A DNA stretch of 64,000 bases from an uncultured Draconibacterium sp. (GTDB lineage: Bacteria; Bacteroidota; Bacteroidia; Bacteroidales; Prolixibacteraceae): assembly GCF_963677565.1 (NCBI RefSeq), contig NZ_OY781981.1:2281001-2345000 (forward strand), read 5' to 3'. The notes under the pieces are model-generated. The model saw only the letters and a program-made list of their open reading frames with translations, was not told where the DNA came from and searched no databases. This document shows, piece by piece, positions 32,002 through 40,846 of this stretch. Position numbers and translations under genes: made by a program. The first letter of the stretch is position 1. Each line of letters begins with the position of its first letter.

Positions 32002-32315
32002 TTTGCTGCCTTGCCGCAAAAGTTCGGGAAGTGAGAAACCAAGTTGGCTACCTCGCTGAAAAACTTAAGCAAGCAAAAAACACCTTTGCTACTCTGCCGA
32101 GAAAGTTCGGGAGGCAAAAAAGCATGTTTGCTACCCTGTCGCAAAAGTTCGGGAAGTGAAAAAAAGCATTTGCTACCCCGTCGCAAAAATTCGGGAGGCA
32201 AAAAAATTAGTTTGCTACCCTGTCGAAAAAGTTCGTGAAGCAAAAAAATACGTTTGTTCTGGTGCCGTAAAAGTTCGGGAAACAAGAAATTCCGTTGCCC
32301 AATGCTGCTCTGCAA
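32002..32315. repeat. 42-bp tandem repeat array, about seven units
   Basis: Units begin TTTGCTACCCTGTCGCAAAA at 32002, 32044, 32085, 32127, 32169, 32211 and 32253, with a decayed eighth near 32295. One step is 41 instead of 42 bases, which breaks any single reading frame through the array. Both strands show repetitive open stretches (for example a minus frame with a FLPPELLRQGSK repeat), but these have no recognisable start context or family, so I treat the array as non-coding. It lies between the DUF1080 terminator and gldB. This covers most of the 461-base gap 31890-32350. Confidence 0.88.
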
Positions 32316-32350
32316 TGCCTACAGGTAGCCACTGCCAACTGCCAACCTTT

Positions 32351-33367
32351 TTATTCCGGATTATACCCCGAATCATTCAAAATCTGCTGAAAATCGTAAT
32401 CCGCCATCAATTCGGGCAAAGTTACTTCAGGGTGTTTTTTCATGTACTGCCGCACAATTTGCCAGCCAATCCACACACCGGTTCGTCCGGGCGAATCGAG
32501 CGGAAAACCACTGGTTGACGGTGCCGGGTTAATGTAGCGGATTATATCCATGCGTTTGCTGGTGTACAGCATTTCGTGCTCAATAAGGTAAGTCCACATT
32601 TGTGGCTCGTTCATCTGGCACCACTCCAGTTGTTGTGTGGTGTAGCCAATCTTCAGCGAGTCTTCCATGTCGGGAAGCATCGCATCAACCAGGTACATCA
32701 GTTTACCTTTTTCAACCATATTGCCCAGCAGGTTGGTGGCGCGGTCTTCGTGTTCAAATTCGGTAATAGCCCATGCAAATGCCACATCCGACAGGATTTT
32801 GTCTTTATGCATGTTCTGTATTTTGTATTGTGGCGTAGTTTGTAATTGCTGATAATAGTTGCAATCGCGCCCCAGGTATTTGTCGAGGCTGATGCCGATA
32901 CTGTTTTCGGCCGTAACCACCGATTGGTTAAATCCCGAAATATAAGTGTAAATGGTTGGCAGCTCTTTTTCAGGGAAATGGTAGCTGTAATACTTAAAAG
33001 CTTTTGTCATGTCTTTCTCCAACTTTTTCAGGTTCGAAAACACCGAGTCCGTTTTTAGTTTCACATCCATAATCAGGCTGTCGGTTAAAAACAGGCTCAT
33101 CATGTGCGGAAAATCGTCGTCGCCAATTCCGCCCACCTGTATAACGCGGTAGGTGTACAGGTTAAAAAAATCGGGGTAGGCGTTGCTCAGCTCAGTAAGC
33201 GTTTGCAGCGTATCTTTCCCTTCCAGGTTAAAAAGTTGCTCGCCAAAACGCACTACTTCCACTTCGGCGTCTATATCCGAAATATTTACTTTCAACGGAT
33301 TTCGTTTGCATGAAAAGAAAATGAGGGCAATTGCGCCCATAAAAACCACTGCTTTTGTCCACTTCAT
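32351..33367 (-). CDS. gldB: Gliding motility lipoprotein GldB
   Basis: A 338-residue lipoprotein with Cys20 in LIFFSCKRN. The family is recognised from VEVVRFGEQLFNL near the start, FNLYTYRVIQVGGIGD, GISLDKYLGRDCNYYQ, the LIEHEMLYTSKR segment and the C-terminal SPGRTGVWIGWQIVRQYM, which is conserved in GldB. GldB is essential for gliding in Flavobacterium johnsoniae and also widespread in non-gliding relatives, where its job is unknown. gldC is not adjacent. It is divergent from nadE, a pairing I recall from other Bacteroidota. No gliding claim can be made from this gene alone. Confidence 0.9.
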   Translation of the reverse strand: MKWTKAVVFMGAIALIFFSCKRNPLKVNISDIDAEVEVVRFGEQLFNLEGKDTLQTLTELSNAYPDFFNLYTYRVIQVGGIGDDDFPHMMSLFLTDSLIMDVKLKTDSVFSNLKKLEKDMTKAFKYYSYHFPEKELPTIYTYISGFNQSVVTAENSIGISLDKYLGRDCNYYQQLQTTPQYKIQNMHKDKILSDVAFAWAITEFEHEDRATNLLGNMVEKGKLMYLVDAMLPDMEDSLKIGYTTQQLEWCQMNEPQMWTYLIEHEMLYTSKRMDIIRYINPAPSTSGFPLDSPGRTGVWIGWQIVRQYMKKHPEVTLPELMADYDFQQILNDSGYNPE

Positions 33368-33494
33368 TTTACAAGAAATTTAAATCATTACGCTTACACT
33401 TGTTATTTATTGCAAAACTGAACTAAAAATTGGAGATTTGCAATCGTCATTACATTGAAAACAAACTTCGGATTTCGCACATCGCGCTTCCGGC

Positions 33495-33502
33495 TAATTT
33501 TG
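33495..33502 (+). promoter_or_regulatory. -7 box for nadE
   Basis: TAATTTTG, a perfect TAnnTTTG, ending four bases before the nadE ATG; a weak TTTC lies about 18 bases before it. Implies a leaderless or nearly leaderless transcript. Confidence 0.45.
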
Positions 33503-33506
33503 AAAA

Positions 33507-35150
33507 ATGAAAGTTGCACTTGCCCAGTTAAATTATACCATCGGCGATTTTGAAGGAAATGCCTCAAAGATTATTGCAGAGATCAACCGCCTGAAAGAGG
33601 CTGACGTTGATCTGGTTGTTTTTTCCGAATTGTCGGTAACGGGTTACTATCCACACGATTTGCTGGAGAAAAAAGAGTTTATTGCCAAAGCCGATGATGC
33701 TGTTGCTGAAATTTCTAAACACTGCCACGGTATTGCTGCTTTGGTTGGTGCGCCTCGTATTAACCAGCACGAACGTGGTAAAAAGCTTTTTAATTCGGCA
33801 CTGTTTCTGGCCGATGGCGAAATAAAAAGCAGTCATAACAAAACGCTGCTGCCTACCTACGATATTTTTGATGAGTACCGCCATTTTGAGCCCAACCGCG
33901 AGTTTAGTTTGGTAGAATACAAAGGCGAAAAAATTGCCGTAACCATTTGCGAAGATTTGTGGGACGAGCAACCAACAGCCAACGAGTTTGGTAAAGACAA
34001 GCTGTATTCCGTATCGCCAATGGAGGAGCTGGCAAAGCTAAAACCCGATTTTGTGGTGAACTTGTCTGCATCGCCATTTTCGTATAACCAGGAAGGCTGG
34101 CGCAAAAATGTGCTGATAAATAAAGCTAAGAATTACGGCATTCCCATTTTGTATTGCAACCAGGTAGGTGCACAAACAGAGTTGGTTTTTGATGGGGGAT
34201 CGGTGTACATCGACGCCAAAGGCGAAATTGTAAAAGAGCTGAAATATTTCGAGGAAGATTCTTTGGTGCTGGATACTACTTCGCTTGGCGAAAAAGAGCT
34301 ACAGGAAAAGGTTGATTATATTGAAAAAATACACGATGCACTGGTATTGGGTATCCGCGACTATTTTAAAAAGATGGGCTTTAAACAAGCCACACTCGGT
34401 TTGTCGGGCGGAATTGATTCGGCAGTAACCGTTGTGCTGGCTGTTCGCGCGCTGGGTGCCGAAAATGTGCGCGTATTGTTAATGCCGTCAAAATATTCAT
34501 CGGACCACAGTGTAAACGATGCCCGTGAACTGGCTGAGAATTTAGGCATTCGCTACGATGTGGTTAATATTCAGTCGGCAGTCGATCAGTTTGAAACGGC
34601 GCTGGCTTCGCTATTCGAAGGCCGCTCGCCTGATGTTACCGAAGAAAATATTCAGGCCCGTGCCCGTGGAATTTATATGATGGCGATTTCGAATAAGTTT
34701 GGCCACATTCTGTTAAATACCACCAACAAAAGTGAGTGTGCAGTAGGGTATGGTACGCTCTACGGAGACATGAATGGTGGCCTTGCGGTGCTTGGCGATG
34801 TTTACAAGCTTGATGTGTTTAAACTGTCGCGTTTTATGAATAAAGACGGTGACGTAATTCCTGAGAATACGATCGTAAAACCGCCGTCTGCCGAGTTGCG
34901 CCCGGACCAAAAAGATACCGATTCGTTACCCGAGTACGAAGAGCTGGATGACATGCTATTTAACTACATCGAACTAAATAAATCACCAAAGGAAATTGCT
35001 GCTCTTGGCTATGATGAGGCAGTCGTTCGTCGTGTAATAAGAATGGTGAATATGAATGAGTACAAACGCTTTCAGGCAGCACCTATTTTAAGAGTAAGTT
35101 CAAAAGCTTTTGGCTTCGGAAGAAAAATGCCTCTTGTTGCCCGGTACTAA
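33507..35150 (+). CDS. nadE: Glutamine-dependent NAD+ synthetase
   Basis: Amidates nicotinate adenine dinucleotide to NAD using glutamine and ATP. The 547 residues hold an N-terminal nitrilase-type glutaminase domain (about 1-265; Glu in VFSELSVTGYYPHDLL, Lys in NKTLLPTYDIFDE, Cys in VTICEDLWDE) and a C-terminal NAD synthase domain (about 280-547) with the PP-loop LGLSGGIDSAVT and LLNTTNKSECAVGYGTLYGD. All three glutaminase catalytic residues are visible, so it can use glutamine as the ammonia donor. Divergent from gldB; single gene. Confidence 0.96.
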   Translation: MKVALAQLNYTIGDFEGNASKIIAEINRLKEADVDLVVFSELSVTGYYPHDLLEKKEFIAKADDAVAEISKHCHGIAALVGAPRINQHERGKKLFNSALFLADGEIKSSHNKTLLPTYDIFDEYRHFEPNREFSLVEYKGEKIAVTICEDLWDEQPTANEFGKDKLYSVSPMEELAKLKPDFVVNLSASPFSYNQEGWRKNVLINKAKNYGIPILYCNQVGAQTELVFDGGSVYIDAKGEIVKELKYFEEDSLVLDTTSLGEKELQEKVDYIEKIHDALVLGIRDYFKKMGFKQATLGLSGGIDSAVTVVLAVRALGAENVRVLLMPSKYSSDHSVNDARELAENLGIRYDVVNIQSAVDQFETALASLFEGRSPDVTEENIQARARGIYMMAISNKFGHILLNTTNKSECAVGYGTLYGDMNGGLAVLGDVYKLDVFKLSRFMNKDGDVIPENTIVKPPSAELRPDQKDTDSLPEYEELDDMLFNYIELNKSPKEIAALGYDEAVVRRVIRMVNMNEYKRFQAAPILRVSSKAFGFGRKMPLVARY

Positions 35151-35254
35151 GTATATCTTTCAATATCAGCGGATTTCTGAAATGGGAATCATGATATTAT
35201 TCATAAGTCGTGTAAAATAACTGTTAAAAAAGGTTCCATTTTAACATTTTTTTT

Positions 35255-35262
35255 TAGCTTTG
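35255..35262 (+). promoter_or_regulatory. -7 box for the Crp/Fnr gene
   Basis: TAGCTTTG, a perfect TAnnTTTG, 27 bases before the start at 35289. Confidence 0.5.
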
Positions 35263-35288
35263 ATGCTATAAAACATACAGCTGAGTAT

Positions 35289-35990
35289 ATGTTAAATTCG
35301 GAAATTGGACTTAGGGATCTGGTTGATAATCCAAAATCAATATTTTATTTACTTGGGCAGGAAGATAAAGACGAACTGCAGCATCATATTTCACTTTCGC
35401 ATTATAAAAAAAACGAATTCATTTATAAGGAAGGAGATAAGCCAAATGGTTTTTTGGTGTTGATTGATGGAAAGGTAAAGATTTTTAAAGAAGGTGTAGG
35501 AGGAAGAGAGCAGATTATCCGCATGACAAAGCCGTTGGGATTGATCGGTTATCGTGCATTGCTTGGTGATGAAACCCACAACGGATCGGCTGTTACACTT
35601 GAAGAATCGTTGGTCTGCACTATAAGTCCTGACTTTATCTTTAACCACGCCTTAAAAAATACCGATTTCTCGTTTAAGATTATAAGCAAACTTTCAAAAG
35701 AACTTGGCTTCTCTAATGCACGTACTGTAACACTTACGCAAAAGCATATTCGGGGACGTTTGGCCGAATCATTAATACTTCTGAAAGATAAGTACGGTTT
35801 TGAAAATGATGGAACAACATTAAAAGCTTACCTCTCGCGAGAGGATATTGCAAACCTGTCAAACATGACAACGTCGAATGCTATTCGCACGCTATCAACT
35901 TTTGCCAGCGAAAAAGTAATTGCCATCGACGGTAGAAAGATCCGCATTTTGGATGCAAACCGACTGGAACGTATCAGTAAATTAGGATAA
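35289..35990 (+). CDS. Crp/Fnr-family transcription regulator
   Basis: A 233-residue regulator. The N-terminal cyclic-nucleotide-binding-type beta-roll (about 15-130) includes YKKNEFIYKEGDKPNGFLVL and GKVKIFKEGVGGREQIIRM; the C-terminal winged helix (about 155-230) includes HIRGRLAESLILL, YLSREDIANLSNMTTSNAIR and VIAIDGRKIRILD, where the recognition helix is NMTTSNAIRTLSTF. There is no FNR-type cysteine set, and the cAMP-contact residues are not obvious, so the signal is unknown. In Bacteroidota such regulators often respond to oxygen, NO or redox state. Single gene with its own terminator. Confidence 0.92.
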   Translation: MLNSEIGLRDLVDNPKSIFYLLGQEDKDELQHHISLSHYKKNEFIYKEGDKPNGFLVLIDGKVKIFKEGVGGREQIIRMTKPLGLIGYRALLGDETHNGSAVTLEESLVCTISPDFIFNHALKNTDFSFKIISKLSKELGFSNARTVTLTQKHIRGRLAESLILLKDKYGFENDGTTLKAYLSREDIANLSNMTTSNAIRTLSTFASEKVIAIDGRKIRILDANRLERISKLG

Positions 35991-36013
35991 CACTTACAAA
36001 AGAATATAATGAG

Positions 36014-36045
36014 ATGCCATCTGTTTTTTCGGGTGGCATTTTTTA
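36014..36045 (+). terminator. Terminator after the Crp/Fnr gene
   Basis: ATGCCATC (36014-36021) pairs with GGTGGCAT (36032-36039) with one G-U, followed by Ts. It sits at the convergent junction with murF-alr. Confidence 0.78.
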
Positions 36046-38511
36046 TTCCTGTAAATACACACGTTTTACACGTTGCGAAATGCCTGTTAATATCTCGTAA
36101 GGAATAGTCCCGAGTTTTTCCGCCAGCTCTACAATCGAAATATTCGGTCCGAAAATCTCTACGTTGTCCCCGGCTTTCACATCAACGTTGCTAACATCCA
36201 ACATTAACATATCCATACAGATGTTGCCAACAATAGGCACTCTTTTTCCTTTTACAAAGGCACAGCCTTTGCTATTTCCCAGTTTGCGGTTTATACCGTC
36301 GGCATAACCCAGTGGAACAATTGCAATACGACTCTTTTTTTCGGTTTTTCCTTTACGGTTATAACCAACTGTTTCGTTGGCATCAACTGTTTTTACCTGC
36401 GAAACAGTAGTTTTTAAAGTTCCTGTGTTTTCAAGTGGCAGTCCGGTTTGTGAGATACCATATAGTCCGATTCCCAACCGTACCATATCGAATTGATAAT
36501 TTGGGAAACGCTCAATCCCGGCTGAGTTTAGGATGTGTTTGTCGATTTTATAACCAAAAGCATTTTGGATAACACCGGCAAGAGAATTAAACCTGTCAAT
36601 TTGTTCGAAGGTGAAATCATCCAATACTGCTTCGTCGCTTCCGGCAAGGTGCGAAAAAACAGACCTTATTTTTAACTGTTTATTCGATATTATAAATTCA
36701 GCGAGTTGTTCGACCTCGGATCTTGTTTTTAGACCAAGCCGGTTCATTCCCGTATCGATTTTTACGTGGATGGGGTAATTGGTTTGCCCTGCATCTGCAA
36801 CAGCTTGCAAAAATTGTTTCAATAGATTGTAGCTGTAAATGTTTGGCTCCAGCTTAAAGTCGATAATGTTTTGAAAGCTGTCTTGTTCAGGATTCATAAC
36901 TACAATGGGCACATTAATACCTGCATTACGTAATTGCACACCTTCGTCGGCCACAGCAACGGCCAGATAGTCGACGTTTTGATGTTGCAATAGCCGGGCA
37001 ATTTCCACATCGCCGCTACCATATGAAAATGCTTTCACCATTACCATAATCTTTGTTGCCGGTTGTAGTAGTTCCCGAAAAGTATTGAGGTTCTGATTCA
37101 GTGCATTCAGATTGATTTCGAGCACTGTTTGATGAGCCTTTTGCTGTAACAGCGACGATATCTTTTCAAACTCAAATTGTCGCGCTCCTTTCAGTAAAAT
37201 GGCAGATGAGGCATAGTTACTGCGAATAAAGTTTTTTTCAAACTCGCTTCGGTTGGTGTAAAACTCGCTTTCCATCTGAAAAATATGCTGGTGTTCACAC
37301 AGTGCCTCCCCGATTCCGGTAAGTTTATTAATGCCCCATTCCTGCAAAAGTTGATTTACTTTCGAATAAAGTTCTGCTGTTTCAATTCCTGTTTGTTGAA
37401 TGTCGGACAGAATTACATGATTATGCAAATGACTTTTAGCGGCTTGTTGTTTGAGTACCGACAAAGCAATACTCAGCGAGTTTAGATCCGAATTATAATA
37501 GTCGTTAATCAGCAGGCAGTTGTTTATTCCCTGCTTTATTTCCAGGCGCATAGCCACGGGTTGTAACTTGCTGAACTGTTCCAGGTAATCTTTCGGATTT
37601 TTCTCTAATGCAATTATCGCCGCAAAACTATGGTAGGCGTTTTCAATGGCCGAATCATCAGTAAATGGAATTACAAATGAATAATGTTTGTCTTTAATTC
37701 TTGCCTCAATTTCAGTGGCAGTTGATTTTGCTTTACTTTTAAACTGTATCGTTGCCGCTTTTTCATTCAGTGACCAGTTTACCGGTGTAATTTTATTCTG
37801 CAAGCAAAAATCGCTTACACGTTTAGAATAGAACTTCTCTGCCCGAAAAACCAGTTTTTCTGCACCGACGAAAAGCTTCAGTTTCTCGTTTAGTTTTTCA
37901 TCAAGCGACAGGAAATTTTCCTGATGAGCATCGCCGATATTAGTAAGAATGCCAATCTCTGGTTTTACGATTGGGGCGAGTTTTTGCATTTCTCCGGGCT
38001 GGGAAATACCTGCCTCCAAAATCGCCAGATCGTATTGTGCATCCAAAAGTAATGCAGATAAAGGAACTCCAATCTGCGAGTTGTAACTTTTCGGGCTTCG
38101 GACAATCTTTTTTGTCGACGAAAGCAAATCGTACAGCCACTCTTTAACGATGGTTTTTCCATTGCTGCCGGTAATTCCAATAACAGGTTGCAAAAAATGT
38201 TTTCGGTTATATGCTGCCAGATGTTGCAGTGCAAAACCAGTGTCTTTTACTAAAATGTAGTTGGCTTTGTTATCGATAAAATTTTTGTCGGAAACAATAA
38301 AAAGCTGTACACCTTTTTTCCGAAGTTGAGCAATGTAATTGTGCCCGTTAAAAACCGGCCCCGATAAAGCAATAAATGCAACGTTTGATCCGCCGAAGAA
38401 AGTCCGGCTATCGGTAATAATATCTGAAACAGTAAACTTCTGAAACGATGAAGACTTATAAAGTTCACCATTTACAACGGTACAAATTTCTGTAACCGTT
38501 AGTGCTTTCAT
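36043..38511 (-). CDS. murF-alr: Bifunctional MurF / alanine racemase fusion
   Basis: A cell-wall precursor fusion typical of Bacteroidota (822 aa). The N-terminal half (about 1-450) is the MurF ligase that adds D-Ala-D-Ala to UDP-MurNAc-tripeptide, with ATP loop VIGITGSNGKTIVKEWL and LAILEAGISQPGEM, LTNIGDAHQENF. The C-terminal half (about 455-822) is a PLP alanine racemase with the PLP Lys in MVMVKAFSYGSGDVE, YLAVAVADEGVQLR, HVKIDTGMNRLG, GYADGI and VGNICMDMLMLDV. I start at the ATG at 38511, which overlaps the tdk stop as ATGA; the longer frame to 38547 lies inside tdk. Cotranscribed with tdk. Confidence 0.95.
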   Translation of the reverse strand: MKALTVTEICTVVNGELYKSSSFQKFTVSDIITDSRTFFGGSNVAFIALSGPVFNGHNYIAQLRKKGVQLFIVSDKNFIDNKANYILVKDTGFALQHLAAYNRKHFLQPVIGITGSNGKTIVKEWLYDLLSSTKKIVRSPKSYNSQIGVPLSALLLDAQYDLAILEAGISQPGEMQKLAPIVKPEIGILTNIGDAHQENFLSLDEKLNEKLKLFVGAEKLVFRAEKFYSKRVSDFCLQNKITPVNWSLNEKAATIQFKSKAKSTATEIEARIKDKHYSFVIPFTDDSAIENAYHSFAAIIALEKNPKDYLEQFSKLQPVAMRLEIKQGINNCLLINDYYNSDLNSLSIALSVLKQQAAKSHLHNHVILSDIQQTGIETAELYSKVNQLLQEWGINKLTGIGEALCEHQHIFQMESEFYTNRSEFEKNFIRSNYASSAILLKGARQFEFEKISSLLQQKAHQTVLEINLNALNQNLNTFRELLQPATKIMVMVKAFSYGSGDVEIARLLQHQNVDYLAVAVADEGVQLRNAGINVPIVVMNPEQDSFQNIIDFKLEPNIYSYNLLKQFLQAVADAGQTNYPIHVKIDTGMNRLGLKTRSEVEQLAEFIISNKQLKIRSVFSHLAGSDEAVLDDFTFEQIDRFNSLAGVIQNAFGYKIDKHILNSAGIERFPNYQFDMVRLGIGLYGISQTGLPLENTGTLKTTVSQVKTVDANETVGYNRKGKTEKKSRIAIVPLGYADGINRKLGNSKGCAFVKGKRVPIVGNICMDMLMLDVSNVDVKAGDNVEIFGPNISIVELAEKLGTIPYEILTGISQRVKRVYLQE

Positions 38512-39089
38512 TGTTCGCTTTTTGCTTTGTTGTAACAGCTTCGGCAAAGCGGTTCGTAAATGTCTTTTTCACCTAGTAAAACCACTTGTTCCTTTTCAGA
38601 AAGTCGGTGCGAGAATTGCGCAATACTTCCACATCGCACACAAATGGCATGTACCTTGGTAATGTAATCGGCCACAGCCATTAATCCCGGAATCGGTCCA
38701 AAAGGGACGCCTTTAAAATCCATGTCGAGTCCGGCAACGATTACGCGAATTCCCATGTTGGCCAGTTTGGTGACCACATCAATCAGACCTTTGTCAAAGA
38801 ACTGTGCTTCGTCAATTCCAATAACATCAACATCGCCGGCCAGCAAAAGAATATTTGCCGAGTTTTCAACCGGGGTAGAACGAATCGCATTCTCATCGTG
38901 TGATACCACTTCGGTTTCCGAGTAACGAACATCTACCATCGGTTTGTATATCTCCACCTTTTGTTTGGCAATTTTTGCTCGTTTCAGCCGTCTTATAAGC
39001 TCTTCCGTTTTTCCCGAAAACATCGATCCGGCCACAACTTCAATGGTGCCCACTCTTTTGTGGTTGTTAATGTCTCTTTCAATAAACAT
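38508..39089 (-). CDS. tdk: Thymidine kinase
   Basis: A 193-residue type II thymidine kinase that salvages thymidine with ATP. P-loop GSMFSGKTEELIRRLKRA (about 22-39), Walker B-like IGIDEAQFFD (about 95-104), lasso region VIVAGLDMDFKGVPFGP, and four zinc-binding Cys in AICVRCG and PLCRSCY. Its stop overlaps the murF-alr start by four bases. A TATTTTTG box lies on the minus strand at 39151-39158. Confidence 0.96.
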   Translation of the reverse strand: MFIERDINNHKRVGTIEVVAGSMFSGKTEELIRRLKRAKIAKQKVEIYKPMVDVRYSETEVVSHDENAIRSTPVENSANILLLAGDVDVIGIDEAQFFDKGLIDVVTKLANMGIRVIVAGLDMDFKGVPFGPIPGLMAVADYITKVHAICVRCGSIAQFSHRLSEKEQVVLLGEKDIYEPLCRSCYNKAKSEQ

Positions 39090-39150
39090 TTATCGTTACT
39101 CTTTTTTGTAAATAAGAATTCTTACAGGGTGTTTTTATTTACTACTTTTA

Positions 39151-39158
39151 CAAAAATA
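39151..39158 (-). promoter_or_regulatory. -7 box for the tdk/murF-alr operon
   Basis: TATTTTTG on the minus strand, perfect TAnnTTTG, about 62 bases before the tdk start. Confidence 0.4.
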
Positions 39159-39229
39159 AAATTTACAGGCTTGTTTGGGTAGAAAAAGCCATGATTAATT
39201 TACCAACACTACGTTAAAAGCTTGGATGA

Positions 39230-40126
39230 ATGGACAATAAAAAATTATATAAATTTCTATACAAGGATATATCGGAGATAGAAGAGCTGTTTGCAGAAAA
39301 AGGTGCTGTAGGTTTTGACGACCTGGAAATGGAGTTTATCCGTGCCCGTTTTAATGGGGCCAGGAATATTATTCAGCTTTTAAGCGAAAAAGATATCAAG
39401 TCTCCGGAAGTACAAAACACTCAGTTGTCAGCAGAAGGTAAAAACGATTCCTCTTCTGAAAAGCCTGAAGCTGTGGCATCGGCAGCTCCTGTTGCAGAAC
39501 TTACCAACGAAGAAAAGGAAGGATTAAAAGCACTGGAAGAATTTGAAGCAGAGATTGCGGAAACAAAAAAGGGTGGGCCTGAAGTGATAGAAGAAACTGC
39601 GGAAGAGCAGTTAAAAGAGGACGAAAACGAAACTGTTTCGCTTGCAGAAGAAACTCGAGATGAAGATGTAGATGAAGTTGACGAGCCGGAAGTCGTTGAG
39701 AGCCTTGAAGAAACAACTGAAAAAGAAGAAGTGAAGGAAGATGAGCCAGTTGTTGACGAAGTACCTGAAGAGGAAGAGATAGAAGAAAAAGAGGAGGCAA
39801 GTACCAGAATTGGAGACCGGCCGATAGCAAGTAAATCTGTAAATGACCTTTTAGGTGGCAAGGAAGATGGTAAGCTTGAATATAAAATATCGAACAGCCC
39901 GGTAAAAAGTATTCAGGAAGCTATTGGGATCAACGATCGTTACCAATACATTCGAGAGTTATTCGATGGCAATGCCGACACTTACACAAAAACTGTTGGC
40001 GATCTGGATACGCTGACGAACATCCAGGAAGCGGTAGAATATCTGCAGCAGAACTTTAAATGGAAAAAAAATGAAACAAGTCTGAAATTTGTAGGCCTTG
40101 TAAAACGCCGGTTCCCGAATGGATAA
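39230..40126 (+). CDS. Acidic protein of unknown function with conserved C-terminal domain
   Basis: A 298-residue cytoplasmic protein with no signal peptide. Three parts are visible: an N-terminal segment of about 60 residues (KLYKFLYKDISEIEELF, then a helical region), a long low-complexity Glu/Asp-rich linker (about 65-200, with runs such as EEEEIEEKEE), and a C-terminal globular-looking domain (about 205-298) with SIQEAIGINDRYQYIRELFD, LTNIQEAVEYLQQNFKW. I have seen similar C termini in unannotated Bacteroidota proteins but know no function. It overlaps rsmI by eight bases and so is translationally linked to it. The acidic linker could mimic nucleic acid or act as a tether; that is speculation. 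Confidence 0.85.
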   Translation: MDNKKLYKFLYKDISEIEELFAEKGAVGFDDLEMEFIRARFNGARNIIQLLSEKDIKSPEVQNTQLSAEGKNDSSSEKPEAVASAAPVAELTNEEKEGLKALEEFEAEIAETKKGGPEVIEETAEEQLKEDENETVSLAEETRDEDVDEVDEPEVVESLEETTEKEEVKEDEPVVDEVPEEEEIEEKEEASTRIGDRPIASKSVNDLLGGKEDGKLEYKISNSPVKSIQEAIGINDRYQYIRELFDGNADTYTKTVGDLDTLTNIQEAVEYLQQNFKWKKNETSLKFVGLVKRRFPNG

Positions 40127-40802
40127 AGAAGCAAAATTAATATTGGTACCAACGCCTATTGGCAATCTCCAGGATATTACTTTGCGGGCGGTTACGGTTT
40201 TAAAGGAAGCCGACATTGTTCTTGCTGAAGATACGCGTGTATCATCGAAATTGCTAAAACACCTCGAAATAGATAAAAGACTTGTTGCACATCATAAGTT
40301 TAATGAGCACAAAACCACGGCATCAATCGTTTCGCAAATTGAGCAGGGCAACACCGTTGCACTCATCTCCGATGCCGGAACTCCTGCCATTTCCGATCCC
40401 GGTTTTCTGTTGGTAAGAGCCTGTGTGGAAAAGAATATTAAAGTAGAATGTTTGCCAGGGGCAACGGCACTTATTCCTGCTCTGGCAGTTTCCGGGTTAC
40501 CAACCGATAAATTTGTTTTTGAGGGATTTTTGCCTCAGAAAAAAGGCCGGCAAACCCGTTTGAAAATTCTTGCAGAAGAACCACGAACGATTGTCTTATA
40601 CGAATCTCCATACCGTTTGGTAAAAGCCCTGGGGCAATTTGCCGAGTTTTTTGGCCCCGAACGAAAAGCCTGTGTTTGCCGCGAGCTGAGTAAAATGTTC
40701 GAAGAGGTAAATAGGGGAACTGTTACGGAGCTGCAGAAATACTACGAAGAACATACACCAAAAGGCGAAATCGTAATCGTTGTAGAAGGGAAAAACCAAT
40801 AA
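40119..40802 (+). CDS. rsmI: 16S rRNA (cytidine1402-2'-O)-methyltransferase
   Basis: Methylates the ribose of C1402 in the ribosomal decoding centre. The 227 residues show the tetrapyrrole-methylase fold: LILVPTPIGNLQDITLRAV, VLAEDTRVSSKLLKHL, VALISDAGTPAISDPGFLLV, VECLPGATALIPALAVSGLP and ESPYRLVKAL, all family signatures. It starts eight bases inside the acidic gene; the YjjG-type gene follows after 44 bases. Confidence 0.96.
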   Translation: MDKEAKLILVPTPIGNLQDITLRAVTVLKEADIVLAEDTRVSSKLLKHLEIDKRLVAHHKFNEHKTTASIVSQIEQGNTVALISDAGTPAISDPGFLLVRACVEKNIKVECLPGATALIPALAVSGLPTDKFVFEGFLPQKKGRQTRLKILAEEPRTIVLYESPYRLVKALGQFAEFFGPERKACVCRELSKMFEEVNRGTVTELQKYYEEHTPKGEIVIVVEGKNQ

Positions 40803-40846
40803 GCACAAAAGCTGCTTAAGCAACCGAAGCCTTTGGGCAGAAAGTT

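Noticed and set aside
31965..32315. 116-residue repeat protein on the minus strand over the 42-bp array
   Set aside because: Similar open stretches exist in several frames on both strands, one unit is 41 bases, and there is no start context or family likeness.
39421..39861. Ser/Thr-rich 146-codon minus frame
   Set aside because: It is the antisense shadow of the Glu-rich linker of the acidic protein; Glu codons read as Ser/Leu in reverse.
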